A DNA stretch of 64,000 nt. It comes from Massilia arenae. GTDB taxonomy: Bacteria > Pseudomonadota > Gammaproteobacteria > Burkholderiales > Burkholderiaceae_D. Where the stretch lies: contig NZ_VPFD01000016.1 in the NCBI RefSeq assembly GCF_008014745.1, forward strand, positions 124,001 to 188,000, written 5' to 3'. The notes under the pieces were generated by a model that was not told the origin of the DNA, did not search any database, and was given only the letters and a program-made list of their open reading frames with translations. This document shows positions 1 to 9,897 of the stretch, in pieces. Every line of letters begins with the position of its first letter. The first letter of the stretch is position 1. The position numbers and the translations under genes are program-made.

Positions 1-47
1 TGGAGGGACTGCAAACGGGTAGTACGCATCATCTGGAGAGCACTCAT
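1..47 (-). CDS. Possible 5' end of the gene after lptD (surA expected), truncated by window edge
   Basis: Downstream of lptD on the minus strand an ATG at 45-47 opens a frame that stays open to the window edge. It would encode MSALQMMRTTRLQSL, a basic start that could lead into a signal peptide. In many proteobacteria lptD is followed by surA, the periplasmic chaperone for outer-membrane proteins, so surA is the expected neighbour. Only about 15 codons are visible and no strong ribosome binding site is seen. The call therefore rests on gene order alone. Confidence 0.3.
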   Translation of the reverse strand, partial: MSALQMMRTTRLQSL

Positions 48-103
48 TTCAGGATAGTTCACACATCATTGACGAATTATGGACGGCTAGTCTGAACGCT
101 TGC

Positions 104-2362
104 TTATGGACGTCCAATTCCGGTATTCAGTCGCGTATAGCCCGGGACGCTCTTGTTGAACGAATCGAGCGGGTTACCCAGGCCCAGGCGCGACAAGCCA
201 TTGAGCTCGAGCTGGAAGAAGATCGGCGTCGACGTTTCTCGCGCCGCGGTCACGAAGCGCTGCGCGCCCATCCGGAACACCCAGCAATCGGCCTTGTATT
301 CGAGACCGACCAGGCTTTCGATCAGCTTGCCCCCGCCAGCCGGTGAATTGGCTGGCAGCCCCACGCCGTACGACCGCAGCGCATAGCTGACCCGGCCCAC
401 GCCATACCAGCGGCGGCCGATCGGCCACTGCGCCGACAGGTCGATGTTGCGGAAGCTGTCACGTTGATAACGGTATTCGGCGTTCAGCACCTTCATCTGC
501 CCCGGACGCCACTGTACACCCACATTCGAGCTGTACAAACTGCTTCCGCTGGCATCGTATTGTACGCCGCTATCGAAGCTCCAGGACTCGGAAATGGTGC
601 CGGAGGCGGCCAGCAGCATGTCGGAACGGCTCTGGTGTGGCGGTTCGCCCTGGTAGAGGCCCACGCGCGGCTGCTTGAGGTACTGGCGCTGGCCAAAGGC
701 CAGCCGCAGGCGCTCGGAGCCATCTTCCTGGATGAAGCGCGACACCAGGGCGGCCGTCACCTGGTTGGCGTCGGACACCCGGTCCAGGCCGACGTAGCGG
801 TTTTCGGAGAACAGCTGGGCGTAGTTGAAACCGGAGCGGCCGGTGTCGAACAGCGGCACGTCGTCCTGGTTCTCGTACGGCGTGTAGACGTAGAACAGGC
901 GCGGCTCGAGGGTCTGGGTGGAGCCGCCCCCGAACAGCGAGGCCTTGCGCTCGAACACCAGCCCGCTGTCGAGCGAGAAGGTCGGGATCGTGCGCGTGAT
1001 ATCGGTGGGCTTGCCGGGCCGGCTCTCGTGCTTTTCGAGATCGTACTTGGCCGCGTTGTACATCAGCTTGGGCGTGACGAACCAGCCCGGACGCACGATC
1101 GGATAGCTGACCTGGCCCTGCACCACGGCGCGGTTGCCGCCGATGTCGGTAGGGTGGTCGAAGCGGGTCGCCTCGGCGTCGATCGCCCAGTCGAAACCGG
1201 CCACGTCGTAGCGCGCGGCGCGGAAGTTAATCTGCGGCAGGCGGTCGTAGGGGCGCGGCACCCTCAGGTTCGGGTCGGTGTCGGCGGCAGGATCCTGCAG
1301 CACCTGGTAGTTCTGGGCGCGCGCGGAGAGGCTCCAGAACTGGCCATGCAGATCGGTGCGCACTTCGCGCAGCAGCTGGCGCTCGGCGCTGGCCGAGACG
1401 TTGCGCGAGAAGTCGGACGGGTATTCGTCATCCGAGGCGCCATGCAGGTTCCAGCCGTACGACCAGTTCGGCCTGATCGACTGGCTGTGCAGCGAGTCGA
1501 CGCGCCAGCGCGTGGTCTCCGTCTTGCGGTCGTCCGGCAAGACCTCGACATGGGTCTCGCCCTGGTAGGTGCTGCCCAGGTAGCGGCCGGTGGCGCCCAT
1601 CTGGAAGCCGCGGTCGAACATCATGCGCGGATACAGCGTCAGGTCGCGGTTGGGGGCGATGTTGACGTAGTACGGCACCATCACCTCGGCCTTGCCCTGC
1701 GAGCCGAAGCCCACCGTGGGCGGCAGCCAGCCGGAGCGGCGCTGCCCCGACAGCGAGAACGACATCGCCGGGGTGCCCAGGATCGGCACGTCCTTGAAAT
1801 AGATGATGGTCTTGCCGGCCGTGCCGACGTCGCGGCCGCTGTCCAGGCGCAGGGTGCTCGACTTGATGTACCAGTCGGGATCGGGGCCTTCGCAGGTGCT
1901 GTACGTGCCGTTGCGCACGATGGCCTGCTGTTCGCCCAAAAAGTCGATGCGGTCGGCCTCGCCCTGGCCATTGGTGCTGGCCAGGAAGTAGGTCGGATTG
2001 AGCAGATAGCCCTTGCCGGTCTCGAGGTTCAGCTGCAGTTCGTCGCCCTTGTAGCGGTCGCCGAAGCGCCACATGTTCACGTTGCCGGTGGCCGTGACTT
2101 CGTCCTCGACCCGCAGGTAGCAGGCGGTGTCGGCGGTGATGCCGCTCTGGCCGCGCGTGATCTCGACGTTGCGGTCGAGGTCCAGCCGCCGGTCGGGACG
2201 GCCGCCGATCTCCTCGGCCTGGATTACGACGGGAAGTTGATCTTCAGCTTGTGGCGCAGGGGGGGCAGTCTGGGCGAATGCCGGGACCGCGGTTGCGGTA
2301 ACCAGTGCATAGAGCGCGAGGACCTGCCGCGGAGGGAAAGGTTGGCGTGACGACCAGCTCAT
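104..2362 (-). CDS. lptD: LPS-assembly outer membrane protein LptD
   Basis: This is the outer-membrane beta-barrel that, with the lipoprotein LptE, inserts lipopolysaccharide into the outer leaflet at the end of the Lpt bridge. The 752-residue product has a signal peptide of about 30 residues ending VPAFA, a periplasmic OstA-like beta-jellyroll (roughly residues 45-170) and a long C-terminal barrel with many alternating aromatic strands. Length fits the family. I see only three cysteines in the mature protein (C81, C157, C693). E. coli LptD has four, with an adjacent Cys pair near the C-terminus, so here the C-terminal pair is a single Cys in an ADCWVF context and one of the two usual disulfides is probably absent. 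It diverges from amgK, with about 114 bp between them. Confidence 0.95.
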   Translation of the reverse strand: MSWSSRQPFPPRQVLALYALVTATAVPAFAQTAPPAPQAEDQLPVVIQAEEIGGRPDRRLDLDRNVEITRGQSGITADTACYLRVEDEVTATGNVNMWRFGDRYKGDELQLNLETGKGYLLNPTYFLASTNGQGEADRIDFLGEQQAIVRNGTYSTCEGPDPDWYIKSSTLRLDSGRDVGTAGKTIIYFKDVPILGTPAMSFSLSGQRRSGWLPPTVGFGSQGKAEVMVPYYVNIAPNRDLTLYPRMMFDRGFQMGATGRYLGSTYQGETHVEVLPDDRKTETTRWRVDSLHSQSIRPNWSYGWNLHGASDDEYPSDFSRNVSASAERQLLREVRTDLHGQFWSLSARAQNYQVLQDPAADTDPNLRVPRPYDRLPQINFRAARYDVAGFDWAIDAEATRFDHPTDIGGNRAVVQGQVSYPIVRPGWFVTPKLMYNAAKYDLEKHESRPGKPTDITRTIPTFSLDSGLVFERKASLFGGGSTQTLEPRLFYVYTPYENQDDVPLFDTGRSGFNYAQLFSENRYVGLDRVSDANQVTAALVSRFIQEDGSERLRLAFGQRQYLKQPRVGLYQGEPPHQSRSDMLLAASGTISESWSFDSGVQYDASGSSLYSSNVGVQWRPGQMKVLNAEYRYQRDSFRNIDLSAQWPIGRRWYGVGRVSYALRSYGVGLPANSPAGGGKLIESLVGLEYKADCWVFRMGAQRFVTAARETSTPIFFQLELNGLSRLGLGNPLDSFNKSVPGYTRLNTGIGRP

Positions 2363-2476
2363 GGAAAATCGCAGCTCATGGAAAATCGGACATGCACCAT
2401 AAAGGGCGGTTTTTTTAGAATGAATCCCTTATTATATGGGAATTAGCTCAACCAACCGGATTCGTCAGGCTGCTTC

Positions 2477-3535
2477 ATGTCATCTTTGTATCAAAACTCT
2501 TCCACTTCTGTCAGCGCCGACGCGCGTTTGGCGCAGCTGAACGATTGGCTGGCCTCGACCGGCCTGGTGGAAGTCGGAACCGGCCGCCCTGCCTCCGTCG
2601 ATGCGAGCTTTCGCCGCTACTTCCGCTACGACGTCGTTCCCGCCATGCAGGACAAGCTGGGCGCGACCCTGGTCGCCATGGATGCGCCGCCGGAACGCGA
2701 GAACGTGCCGGCCTTCATCCACGTGCAGGGCCTGCTGTTCGAGGCCGGCGTGACCGTGCCGGCGATCGCCGCGCGCAATGTTGAACAGGGCTTCCTGCTG
2801 CTGGGCGACCTGGGCACCACCACCTACCTGGCGCGCCTGGATAGCGACAATGCCGCCTTCATGTATTCAGACGCGGTCGATGCCCTGCTCAAGTTCCAGA
2901 TGGCCAGCCAGCCGGGCGTGCTGCCCGAGTTCGACCGCGCCTTCATCCTGCGCGAGCTGAACATCTTCCCGGAGTGGTACCTGAACCGCCACCTGGGTGT
3001 GACGCTCGACGACAAGCAGCAGGCGCAACTCGACAAGGTATTCGAGGCGATCGCCTCGAACGTGCTGGCGCAGCAGCAGGTGTTCATGCACCGCGATTTC
3101 CATTCGCGTAACCTGATGTTCCTCGACCACGGCAACCCCGGCGTGCTCGATTTCCAGGACGCCGTGTACGGCCCCGTCACCTACGACCTGGCGTCGCTGC
3201 TGCGCGACGCCTATGTCCAGTGGGACGAAGAGATCGTGCTGGACTGGGTGGTGCGCTACTGGCAGAGCGCCAAGCAGGCCGGCCTGCCGGTCAACCCGGA
3301 CATCGACGCCTTCTACCGCGACTTCGAGTTCATGGCCATGCAGCGCCACCTGAAGATCCTCGGCATCTTCTGCCGCCTGAACTACCGCGACAACAAGTCG
3401 CACTATATGGGCGACCTGCCGACGGTGATCGACTACGTGCGCAAGACCGCGAACCGCTACACCGAACTCAAGCCGCTGCTGCGCCTCCTCGACGCGCTCG
3501 AAGACAAGGCGCCGCAAGTCGGCTACACCTTCTGA
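2477..3535 (+). CDS. amgK: N-acetylmuramate/N-acetylglucosamine kinase AmgK
   Basis: This is an aminoglycoside-phosphotransferase-fold sugar kinase that phosphorylates MurNAc (and GlcNAc) at the anomeric position. It is the first step of the peptidoglycan recycling route that bypasses de novo UDP-MurNAc synthesis. The 352-residue product carries the APH catalytic loop HRDFHSRNLM (around residue 213) and the metal-binding VLDFQDAVYGP segment that follows it. The next gene, murU, begins 8 bp after the stop, and this amgK-murU pair next to lptD is the arrangement known from Pseudomonas. Family knowledge links the pathway to intrinsic fosfomycin tolerance. Substrate specificity is inferred from synteny. 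Confidence 0.9.
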   Translation: MSSLYQNSSTSVSADARLAQLNDWLASTGLVEVGTGRPASVDASFRRYFRYDVVPAMQDKLGATLVAMDAPPERENVPAFIHVQGLLFEAGVTVPAIAARNVEQGFLLLGDLGTTTYLARLDSDNAAFMYSDAVDALLKFQMASQPGVLPEFDRAFILRELNIFPEWYLNRHLGVTLDDKQQAQLDKVFEAIASNVLAQQQVFMHRDFHSRNLMFLDHGNPGVLDFQDAVYGPVTYDLASLLRDAYVQWDEEIVLDWVVRYWQSAKQAGLPVNPDIDAFYRDFEFMAMQRHLKILGIFCRLNYRDNKSHYMGDLPTVIDYVRKTANRYTELKPLLRLLDALEDKAPQVGYTF

Positions 3536-3543
3536 GGCCCAGC

Positions 3544-4262
3544 ATGAAAGCGATGATTTTCGCCGCCGGCCGCGGCGAGCGCATGCGGCCCCTGACCGAC
3601 AGCTGCCCCAAGCCTTTGTTGAAAGTGCGCGGGCGGCCCCTGATCACCTGGCACGTGCTGAACCTGGTGCGCGCCGGGATCACGGAGATCGTGATCAACC
3701 ACTCCCACCTCGGCCACATGATCGAGGAAGAACTGGGCGACGGCAGCCGCTACGGCGCGCGCATCGTGTACTCGCACGAGCCGACGCCGCTCGAGACCGC
3801 GGGCGGCATCGCCAATGCGCTGCACCTGCTGGGCGATGAACCGTTCCTGGCCGTGTCGGGCGACATCTATGCGCCCTACTTCGATTTCTCGCTGGCGCTC
3901 GATGCGCTCAAGGATATCGATGCGGTCGGCGTTCCCTACCCGGTCGACAAGCGCGACATCGCCTGGCTGTGGCTGACGCCAAACCCCTGGCACAACCCGC
4001 ACGGCGACTTCGCGCTCGACATGTACACGCTCAAGAACGACGGTCCACCTAAGTGGAATTTCGCCGGCATCGGCGTCTACCGCGCCGAGATGTTCGACGG
4101 GATCGAGGCCGGTGAATTCCTCAAGTTCGGGCCCCTGATGCGCAAGTTCATCGAAGCCGGCCGCGTCGGCGGCGAGATCTACCAGGGCCAGTGGGTCAAT
4201 GTCGGCACCGTGGGCCAGCTGGAAGAACTGAACGCGCCGCTGCGGGCGGCCAAGTCGGCTTC

Positions 4263-4266
<4 letters not shown>
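3544..4266 (+). CDS. murU: N-acetylmuramate alpha-1-phosphate uridylyltransferase MurU
   Basis: This nucleotidyltransferase converts MurNAc-1-phosphate plus UTP to UDP-MurNAc, completing the AmgK-MurU salvage route. The start at 3544 (MKAMIFAAGRGERMRPLTD) is chosen because it opens directly on the nucleotide-binding GxGxRxxPLT motif, followed by KPLL, and follows amgK by 8 bp. A much longer upstream in-frame extension overlaps amgK and is rejected. At 240 residues it has the normal compact size of MurU and lacks the C-terminal hexapeptide domain of bifunctional sugar-phosphate transferases. Its stop overlaps the start of the next gene (ATGA), suggesting translational coupling. Confidence 0.92.
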
Positions 4267-5606
<1,340 letters not shown>

Positions 5607-5619
5607 TGCGGGAAACACG

Positions 5620-6768
5620 ATGACGGAACAAGAGCTGGACTTCGATGTGGCGATCTGCGGCGCCGGCCCGGTGGGCCTGGCGCTGGCCGCCTTCCTGGCG
5701 CGGCGCGGGATGCCGGGTGAGCGCATCGCCCTGATCGACGGCAAGTCGCTGGGCCAGGCGATCTCGGACCCGCGTTCGATCGCGCTGTCCTGGGGCAGCG
5801 TGCAATTGCTGGACGAAGTCGGTGCCTGGCCGCTGCCGGCCACGGCGATCCACCAGATCCACGTCTCGCGCCGCGGCCAATTGGGCCGCAGCCTGATGGA
5901 CCGCCGCGATCACGACGTCGACGCGCTGGGCTACGTCACGCGCTACGGCGCCGTGGTCGATGCCCTGGCGCGGCGCTGCGAAGCGGCCGGCGTCGCCGTG
6001 CTACGCCCGGCGCGCGTGCAGTCGCTGGACGAAACTCCCACAGGTGCGCTGCTGGCGCTGGACGACGGCCGCACGCTGCGTGCTCAGGTGGCAGTGCAAG
6101 CCGAAGGCGGCATCTTCGGCCAGCAAGACGGTCGCGCCAGGAGCCGCGACTACGAACAGACCGCCGTGATCGCGCGCGTGACGAGCGACGCGCCGATCGC
6201 GCACCGCGCCTTCGAGCGCTTCACCGACGAAGGCCCGCTGGCCCTGCTGCCGGAAGACGGCCCCGATGGCCATCAATATGCGCTGGTGTGGTGCGTGCGT
6301 CCCGAGCGCGCCGGAGGAATTCTCGACCTGGACGACACCCAATTCCTGCACCAACTCGGCGACGCCTTCGGCACCCGCCTCGGCACCTTCACGAAAGTCT
6401 CCTCCCGCGTCGCCTTCCCCCTCGGCCTGAACGCCGAAGCGCGCGCCACCGCGCGCACGGTCGCCATCGGCAATGCCGCACAAACCCTGCACCCGGTGGC
6501 AGGCCAGGGCCTGAACCTGGGCCTGCGCGACGCCGCCGTCCTGGCGCGCCAGCTGGCGCGTGGCGCCACGTCGGCCGCGATCGGCCGCTTCCTGGAAGAA
6601 CGCGCGCAAGACCGCAAGCTGACGATCGACCTGACCGACACCATGGCCCGCGCCTTCACCGCCAGCAAGCCGCTGCAGCCGTTGCTGGGCCTGGGCCTCG
6701 CCGCCCTCGACCTGGCCCGCCCCGCCCGCACGCTGCTCGCCGACCTGATGATGTTCGGCCGCCGCTAA
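5620..6768 (+). CDS. ubiH: UbiH/UbiF/VisC-family FAD-dependent hydroxylase (ubiquinone biosynthesis)
   Basis: This is a flavin monooxygenase of the ubiquinone pathway, which hydroxylates the benzoquinone ring. The 382-residue sequence has the N-terminal Rossmann FAD motif (VAICGAGPVGLALAAFLA, residues about 9-26) and the family-diagnostic second FAD motif GNAAQTLHPVAGQGLNLGLRD (near residue 287), including the G-D segment seen in UbiH, UbiI and UbiF. Position directly after pepP supports UbiH rather than UbiI or UbiM, though the exact ring position cannot be read from sequence. It is the last gene of the amgK-murU-pepP-ubiH run and is followed by a palindromic repeat rather than a classical terminator. 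Confidence 0.85.
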   Translation: MTEQELDFDVAICGAGPVGLALAAFLARRGMPGERIALIDGKSLGQAISDPRSIALSWGSVQLLDEVGAWPLPATAIHQIHVSRRGQLGRSLMDRRDHDVDALGYVTRYGAVVDALARRCEAAGVAVLRPARVQSLDETPTGALLALDDGRTLRAQVAVQAEGGIFGQQDGRARSRDYEQTAVIARVTSDAPIAHRAFERFTDEGPLALLPEDGPDGHQYALVWCVRPERAGGILDLDDTQFLHQLGDAFGTRLGTFTKVSSRVAFPLGLNAEARATARTVAIGNAAQTLHPVAGQGLNLGLRDAAVLARQLARGATSAAIGRFLEERAQDRKLTIDLTDTMARAFTASKPLQPLLGLGLAALDLARPARTLLADLMMFGRR

Positions 6769-6782
6769 CCCCTCCCTAATTA

Positions 6783-6846
6783 GGGTCAGAGTCGAATTGT
6801 TTGACAACTTCAGTAAATCAATTGGAAATTAATTCGACTCTGACCC
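6783..6846. repeat. REP-like palindromic repeat, copy 1
   Basis: Two perfect 16-bp arms, GGGTCAGAGTCGAATT (6783-6798) and its reverse complement (6831-6846), flank a 32-bp spacer. The left arm is preceded by TAATTA. The same 16-bp arms occur at 8314-8378. The unit resembles intergenic repeats scattered in Massilia and Janthinobacterium genomes; that resemblance is from memory. It may act as a transcription end for the ubiH operon, but no T-run follows. Confidence 0.8.
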
Positions 6847-6864
6847 CCATTTAGAAGAGGGGAA

Positions 6865-7539
6865 CTATACCTGCGTCAGCAAGGCTTTTGCGGCCGCTTC
6901 CGATGAAGCGGGATTCTGGCCGGTGATCAAGAGGCCATCGACCACCACATACGGGGCCCAGTCGTCGCCACGCGAATACATGGCGCCTTTGGCCTTAAGT
7001 TCGTCTTCCACCAGGAAAGGCACGACATCGGTCAGTTCGACCGCGGCTTCCTCTGAGTTGGCGAATCCTGTGACCTTCCGGCCCTGGACCAGCGGCGTGC
7101 CGTCCGCATTCTTCACATGGCGCAGGACGCCTGGCGCGTGGCACACCAGCGCCACTGGCTTGCCTGCCGCGACGAAGGATTCGATCAGCGCGATCGAGCG
7201 CGGGTCTTCCGCCAGGTCCCACAGGGGGCCATGTCCACCGGGGTAGAACACGGCGTCGAAATCGTCGTGCGAAACGCTGTCGAGGCGCACGGTATTGGCG
7301 AGTTCGGCAGTCGCAGCGGGATCGGCTTCGAAGCGGCGGGTCTGCGCGGTCTGGAAGGCCGGCTCATTGCTCTTCGGGTCGAGCGGTGGCTGGCCACCTT
7401 GCGGCGAGGCCAGCACCAGGCGGGCGCCAGCCTCCTTGAGCGCGTAATAAGGCGCGGCCAGCTCTTCCAGCCAGAAGCCGGTCTTGCGGCCGGTGCTGCC
7501 GAGGGTGTCGTGCGAGGTGAGTACGATCAGGATATTCAT
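6865..7539 (-). CDS. DJ-1/PfpI-family protein, Hsp31/glyoxalase III-like
   Basis: This is a type-1 glutamine-amidotransferase-like protein of 224 residues. It has the nucleophile elbow ALVCHAPGVL (Cys near residue 134) and the FYPGGHGPLWDL segment carrying the conserved glutamate/histidine surroundings seen in Hsp31-like proteins. Family members detoxify methylglyoxal to lactate or act in protein deglycation; which applies here is not known. It lies downstream of the tetR gene on the same strand with a 90-bp gap, and that gap holds a palindrome identical in plan to one in front of tetR. It is therefore likely the TetR-controlled target, induced by reactive aldehydes or other electrophiles (inference). 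Confidence 0.85.
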   Translation of the reverse strand: MNILIVLTSHDTLGSTGRKTGFWLEELAAPYYALKEAGARLVLASPQGGQPPLDPKSNEPAFQTAQTRRFEADPAATAELANTVRLDSVSHDDFDAVFYPGGHGPLWDLAEDPRSIALIESFVAAGKPVALVCHAPGVLRHVKNADGTPLVQGRKVTGFANSEEAAVELTDVVPFLVEDELKAKGAMYSRGDDWAPYVVVDGLLITGQNPASSEAAAKALLTQV

Positions 7540-7559
7540 GGTATCGCTCCTTCATTATA

Positions 7560-7576
7560 GTAGACCAGTCGTCTAC
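7560..7576. promoter_or_regulatory. TetR-type operator in front of pfpI
   Basis: GTAGAC-CAGTC-GTCTAC is a perfect 6-bp dyad with a 5-bp centre, located 21 bp upstream of the pfpI start. It matches the palindrome at 8255-8269 (TAGAC-CGGTC-GTCTA) in front of tetR. Two copies in front of a tetR gene and its neighbour are best explained as binding sites of that TetR protein. Confidence 0.75.
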
Positions 7577-7628
7577 ATGGCGGTTCAAAAAAAGACGCTC
7601 GATTGAAAGCGTCCCGTGCGACCCGCGA

Positions 7629-8234
7629 TCAGCGGGGCAGGTTCAGCAGGTTTTGCGTTGTATTCATTGCTGCATCGAACGGCGATGCATCGCGCACGAT
7701 CTTCGCCATGAGGCTGGCGCCGAGCCAGAGCTGGTACAAGCTTTCGGCCAACTGCGCGGAACTTGCCTGCACCGCAAGCGATCCATCCGCTGCGCCATGC
7801 TCGATCGCATACGCCAGGCGGGCCACGATGTCGGACGTGCCCTGCTTCAAGGTCAAGCGCATCGGCTCCGACAGATCCGCCACTTCCGCTCCCAGCTTGA
7901 CCGCAAGACACTTACCCTGACAATCGTCAAACGACTGGTTGGCGCGCCACGACGCGAAGTAGTTCACCAGCCGCTGCGCCATCGTCATGTCCTGCTCCTG
8001 GAACAGGCGGTCCATATCGGCCAGGTAATCCTCGAAATACTTGGCCAGCAGCGCTTCGCCGAATGCGTCCTTCGACCCGAAGTAATGGTAGAACGATCCC
8101 TTCGGGACACCCGCCGCGACCAGGATTTCGTTCAGTCCTACGGCCGAAAAGCCCTTGCCGGCCATGATGCGCTGCCCCACCGCGACAATATTGTCACGGA
8201 CGTCTGAAGACTCGTGTGTGCTTGTTCTCGCCAT
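7629..8234 (-). CDS. TetR/AcrR family transcriptional regulator
   Basis: This 201-residue repressor has an N-terminal TetR helix-turn-helix (residues about 12-58, with GVPKGSFYHYFGSKDAFGEALL as recognition helix and following turn) and a C-terminal ligand domain. Cysteines in the DDCQGKCLA segment (residues about 105-110) could serve redox or electrophile sensing, as known for NemR-like TetR proteins, but this is an inference. It is the first gene of a tetR-pfpI pair and probably represses both itself (operator 8255-8269) and pfpI (operator 7560-7576). Confidence 0.9.
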   Translation of the reverse strand: MARTSTHESSDVRDNIVAVGQRIMAGKGFSAVGLNEILVAAGVPKGSFYHYFGSKDAFGEALLAKYFEDYLADMDRLFQEQDMTMAQRLVNYFASWRANQSFDDCQGKCLAVKLGAEVADLSEPMRLTLKQGTSDIVARLAYAIEHGAADGSLAVQASSAQLAESLYQLWLGASLMAKIVRDASPFDAAMNTTQNLLNLPR

Positions 8235-8254
8235 GACGACACTCTAGCCATAAT

Positions 8255-8269
8255 TAGACCGGTCGTCTA
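8255..8269. promoter_or_regulatory. TetR-type operator in front of tetR
   Basis: TAGACCGGTCGTCTA has 5-bp inverted arms (TAGAC/GTCTA) around CGGTC, 20 bp upstream of the tetR ATG. The sequence differs by one base from the corresponding 15 bp of the pfpI operator. It is the expected place for autoregulation. Confidence 0.75.
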
Positions 8270-8313
8270 GAACTTTCTAAAAAACTTTCCCCGCCTCTGA
8301 AGCTCTCTAATCA

Positions 8314-8378
8314 GGGTCAGAGTCGAATTATTGAGCAATTTCTCAGCTCGATGTTGTCACTTAATTCGACTCTGACCC
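8314..8378. repeat. REP-like palindromic repeat, copy 2, with an extra half-copy at 8406-8426
   Basis: The arms GGGTCAGAGTCGAATT (8314-8329) and its complement (8363-8378) are identical to those of the copy at 6783-6846; the spacer differs. A diverged single arm with ACTCTGACCCTAATT follows at 8412-8426. The two full copies bracket the tetR-pfpI module. Confidence 0.8.
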
Positions 8379-8439
8379 TAATTATCTGGGTGGCAATTGG
8401 CCAATAAATCTACTCTGACCCTAATTGTTGGGCTATTGA

Positions 8440-9897
8440 TTATTCGACGGCTTTGACCATCGATTCGATGACTTTCTTGGCGTCGCCGAAGACCATCATC
8501 GTGTTGGGCTGGTAGAACAGGTCGTTGTCCAGGCCGGCGTAGCCGGAGGCCATCGAGCGTTTGTTGACGATGATGCTCTTCGCGCGGTAGGCCTCCAGGA
8601 TCGGCATGCCGGCGATCGGGGATTTGGGGTCCTTCGCGGCCGGGTTCACCACGTCGTTGGCGCCCAGGATCAGGACCACGTCGGTCTGGCCGAAATCGCC
8701 GTTGATGTCTTCCATCTCGGCCACCTGGTCGTAGGGGACTTCGGCCTCGGCCAGCAGCACGTTCATGTGGCCCGGCATGCGGCCGGCCACCGGGTGGATC
8801 GCATAGCGCACCGTCACGCCGTGCTCCGTCAGCTTGTCGACCAGCTCCTTCACCGTGTGCTGGGCGCGCGCCACCGCCAGGCCGTAGCCGGGGACGATGA
8901 TGACCGACTCGGCGTTCTGCAGGATGAAGGCGGCGTCTTCGGCGGAGCCCGATTTCACCGGGCGCTGCTCCTTGGCGCCGCCGTCGTCGGCGACGGCCTC
9001 GCCGCCGAAGCCGCCCAGGATCACGTTGAAGAACGAGCGGTTCATCGCCTTGCACATGATGTACGAGAGGATCGCGCCGCTCGAGCCGACCAGCGAGCCG
9101 GCGATGATCAGCATCGAGTTGTTCAGCGAGAAGCCGATGCCGGCCGCCGCCCAGCCGGAATAGGAGTTCAGCATCGACACTACCACCGGCATGTCGGCAC
9201 CGCCGATCGGGATGATGATCAACACGCCCAGCACGAAGGCCAGCGCCGCCATCACGACGAAGGGCGTCCAGGCCGGCGCCACGCCGTCGGCGAAGCAGAA
9301 CATCAGGCCCAGCACGACGATCGCGATCGCCAGCACCAGGTTCAGGATGTGCTGCCCGCCGAAGCGCACCGGCGCGCCCTGGAACAGGCGGAATTTGTAT
9401 TTGCCCGACAGCTTGCCGAAGGCGATCACCGAACCCGAGAAGGTCACCGCGCCGACGAAGGTGCCGATGAACAGCTCCAGCCGGTTGCCGAACGGGAGTG
9501 CGCCATCGCGGGTGGCGATATTGAAGGCCCAGGGTTCGGACACGGCGGCGATCGCGATGCACACCGCCGCCAGGCCGATCAGCGAGTGCATGGCCGCCAC
9601 CAGCTCGGGCATCTTGGTCATCTCGACCTTCTTCGCGGCGTAGGCGCCGATCGCGCCGCCGACCACGACGCCCAGCACCACCAGGCCGAAGCCCGAGCCG
9701 CCGCCCTGCCCCAGATTGCCCTGCAGCTTGAGCATCAGCGCCACCGTGGTCACCACGGCGATTCCCATCCCGGCCATGCCGAAGGCGTTGCCGATGCGCG
9801 CGGTCGAGGGCGAGGACAAGCCCTTGAGCGCCTGGATAAAGCATACCGAGGCGACCAGGTAGAACAGGGTGACGAGGTTCATGCTGATGGCGTTCAT
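8440..9897 (-). CDS. pntB: NAD(P) transhydrogenase subunit beta
   Basis: This is the NADP(H)-binding domain III plus membrane domain of the proton-translocating transhydrogenase, which uses the proton gradient to drive NADPH formation from NADH. The 485-residue protein has multiple N-terminal membrane helices (about residues 1-260) and a C-terminal NADP-binding domain with the VPGYGLAVARAQ motif (about residue 315) and the GANDVVNP loop. It is the last gene of pntA1-pntA2-pntB; its ATG overlaps the pntA2 stop (ATGA). Confidence 0.96.
   Translation of the reverse strand: MNAISMNLVTLFYLVASVCFIQALKGLSSPSTARIGNAFGMAGMGIAVVTTVALMLKLQGNLGQGGGSGFGLVVLGVVVGGAIGAYAAKKVEMTKMPELVAAMHSLIGLAAVCIAIAAVSEPWAFNIATRDGALPFGNRLELFIGTFVGAVTFSGSVIAFGKLSGKYKFRLFQGAPVRFGGQHILNLVLAIAIVVLGLMFCFADGVAPAWTPFVVMAALAFVLGVLIIIPIGGADMPVVVSMLNSYSGWAAAGIGFSLNNSMLIIAGSLVGSSGAILSYIMCKAMNRSFFNVILGGFGGEAVADDGGAKEQRPVKSGSAEDAAFILQNAESVIIVPGYGLAVARAQHTVKELVDKLTEHGVTVRYAIHPVAGRMPGHMNVLLAEAEVPYDQVAEMEDINGDFGQTDVVLILGANDVVNPAAKDPKSPIAGMPILEAYRAKSIIVNKRSMASGYAGLDNDLFYQPNTMMVFGDAKKVIESMVKAVE

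Noticed and set aside
464-2350. 628-codon plus-strand frame opposite lptD
   Set aside because: Antisense shadow in GC-rich DNA; low-complexity His/Arg/Gly-rich product, and lptD is certain.
3220-3543. N-terminal extension of murU
   Set aside because: Lies inside amgK in another frame and precedes the conserved nucleotidyltransferase start.
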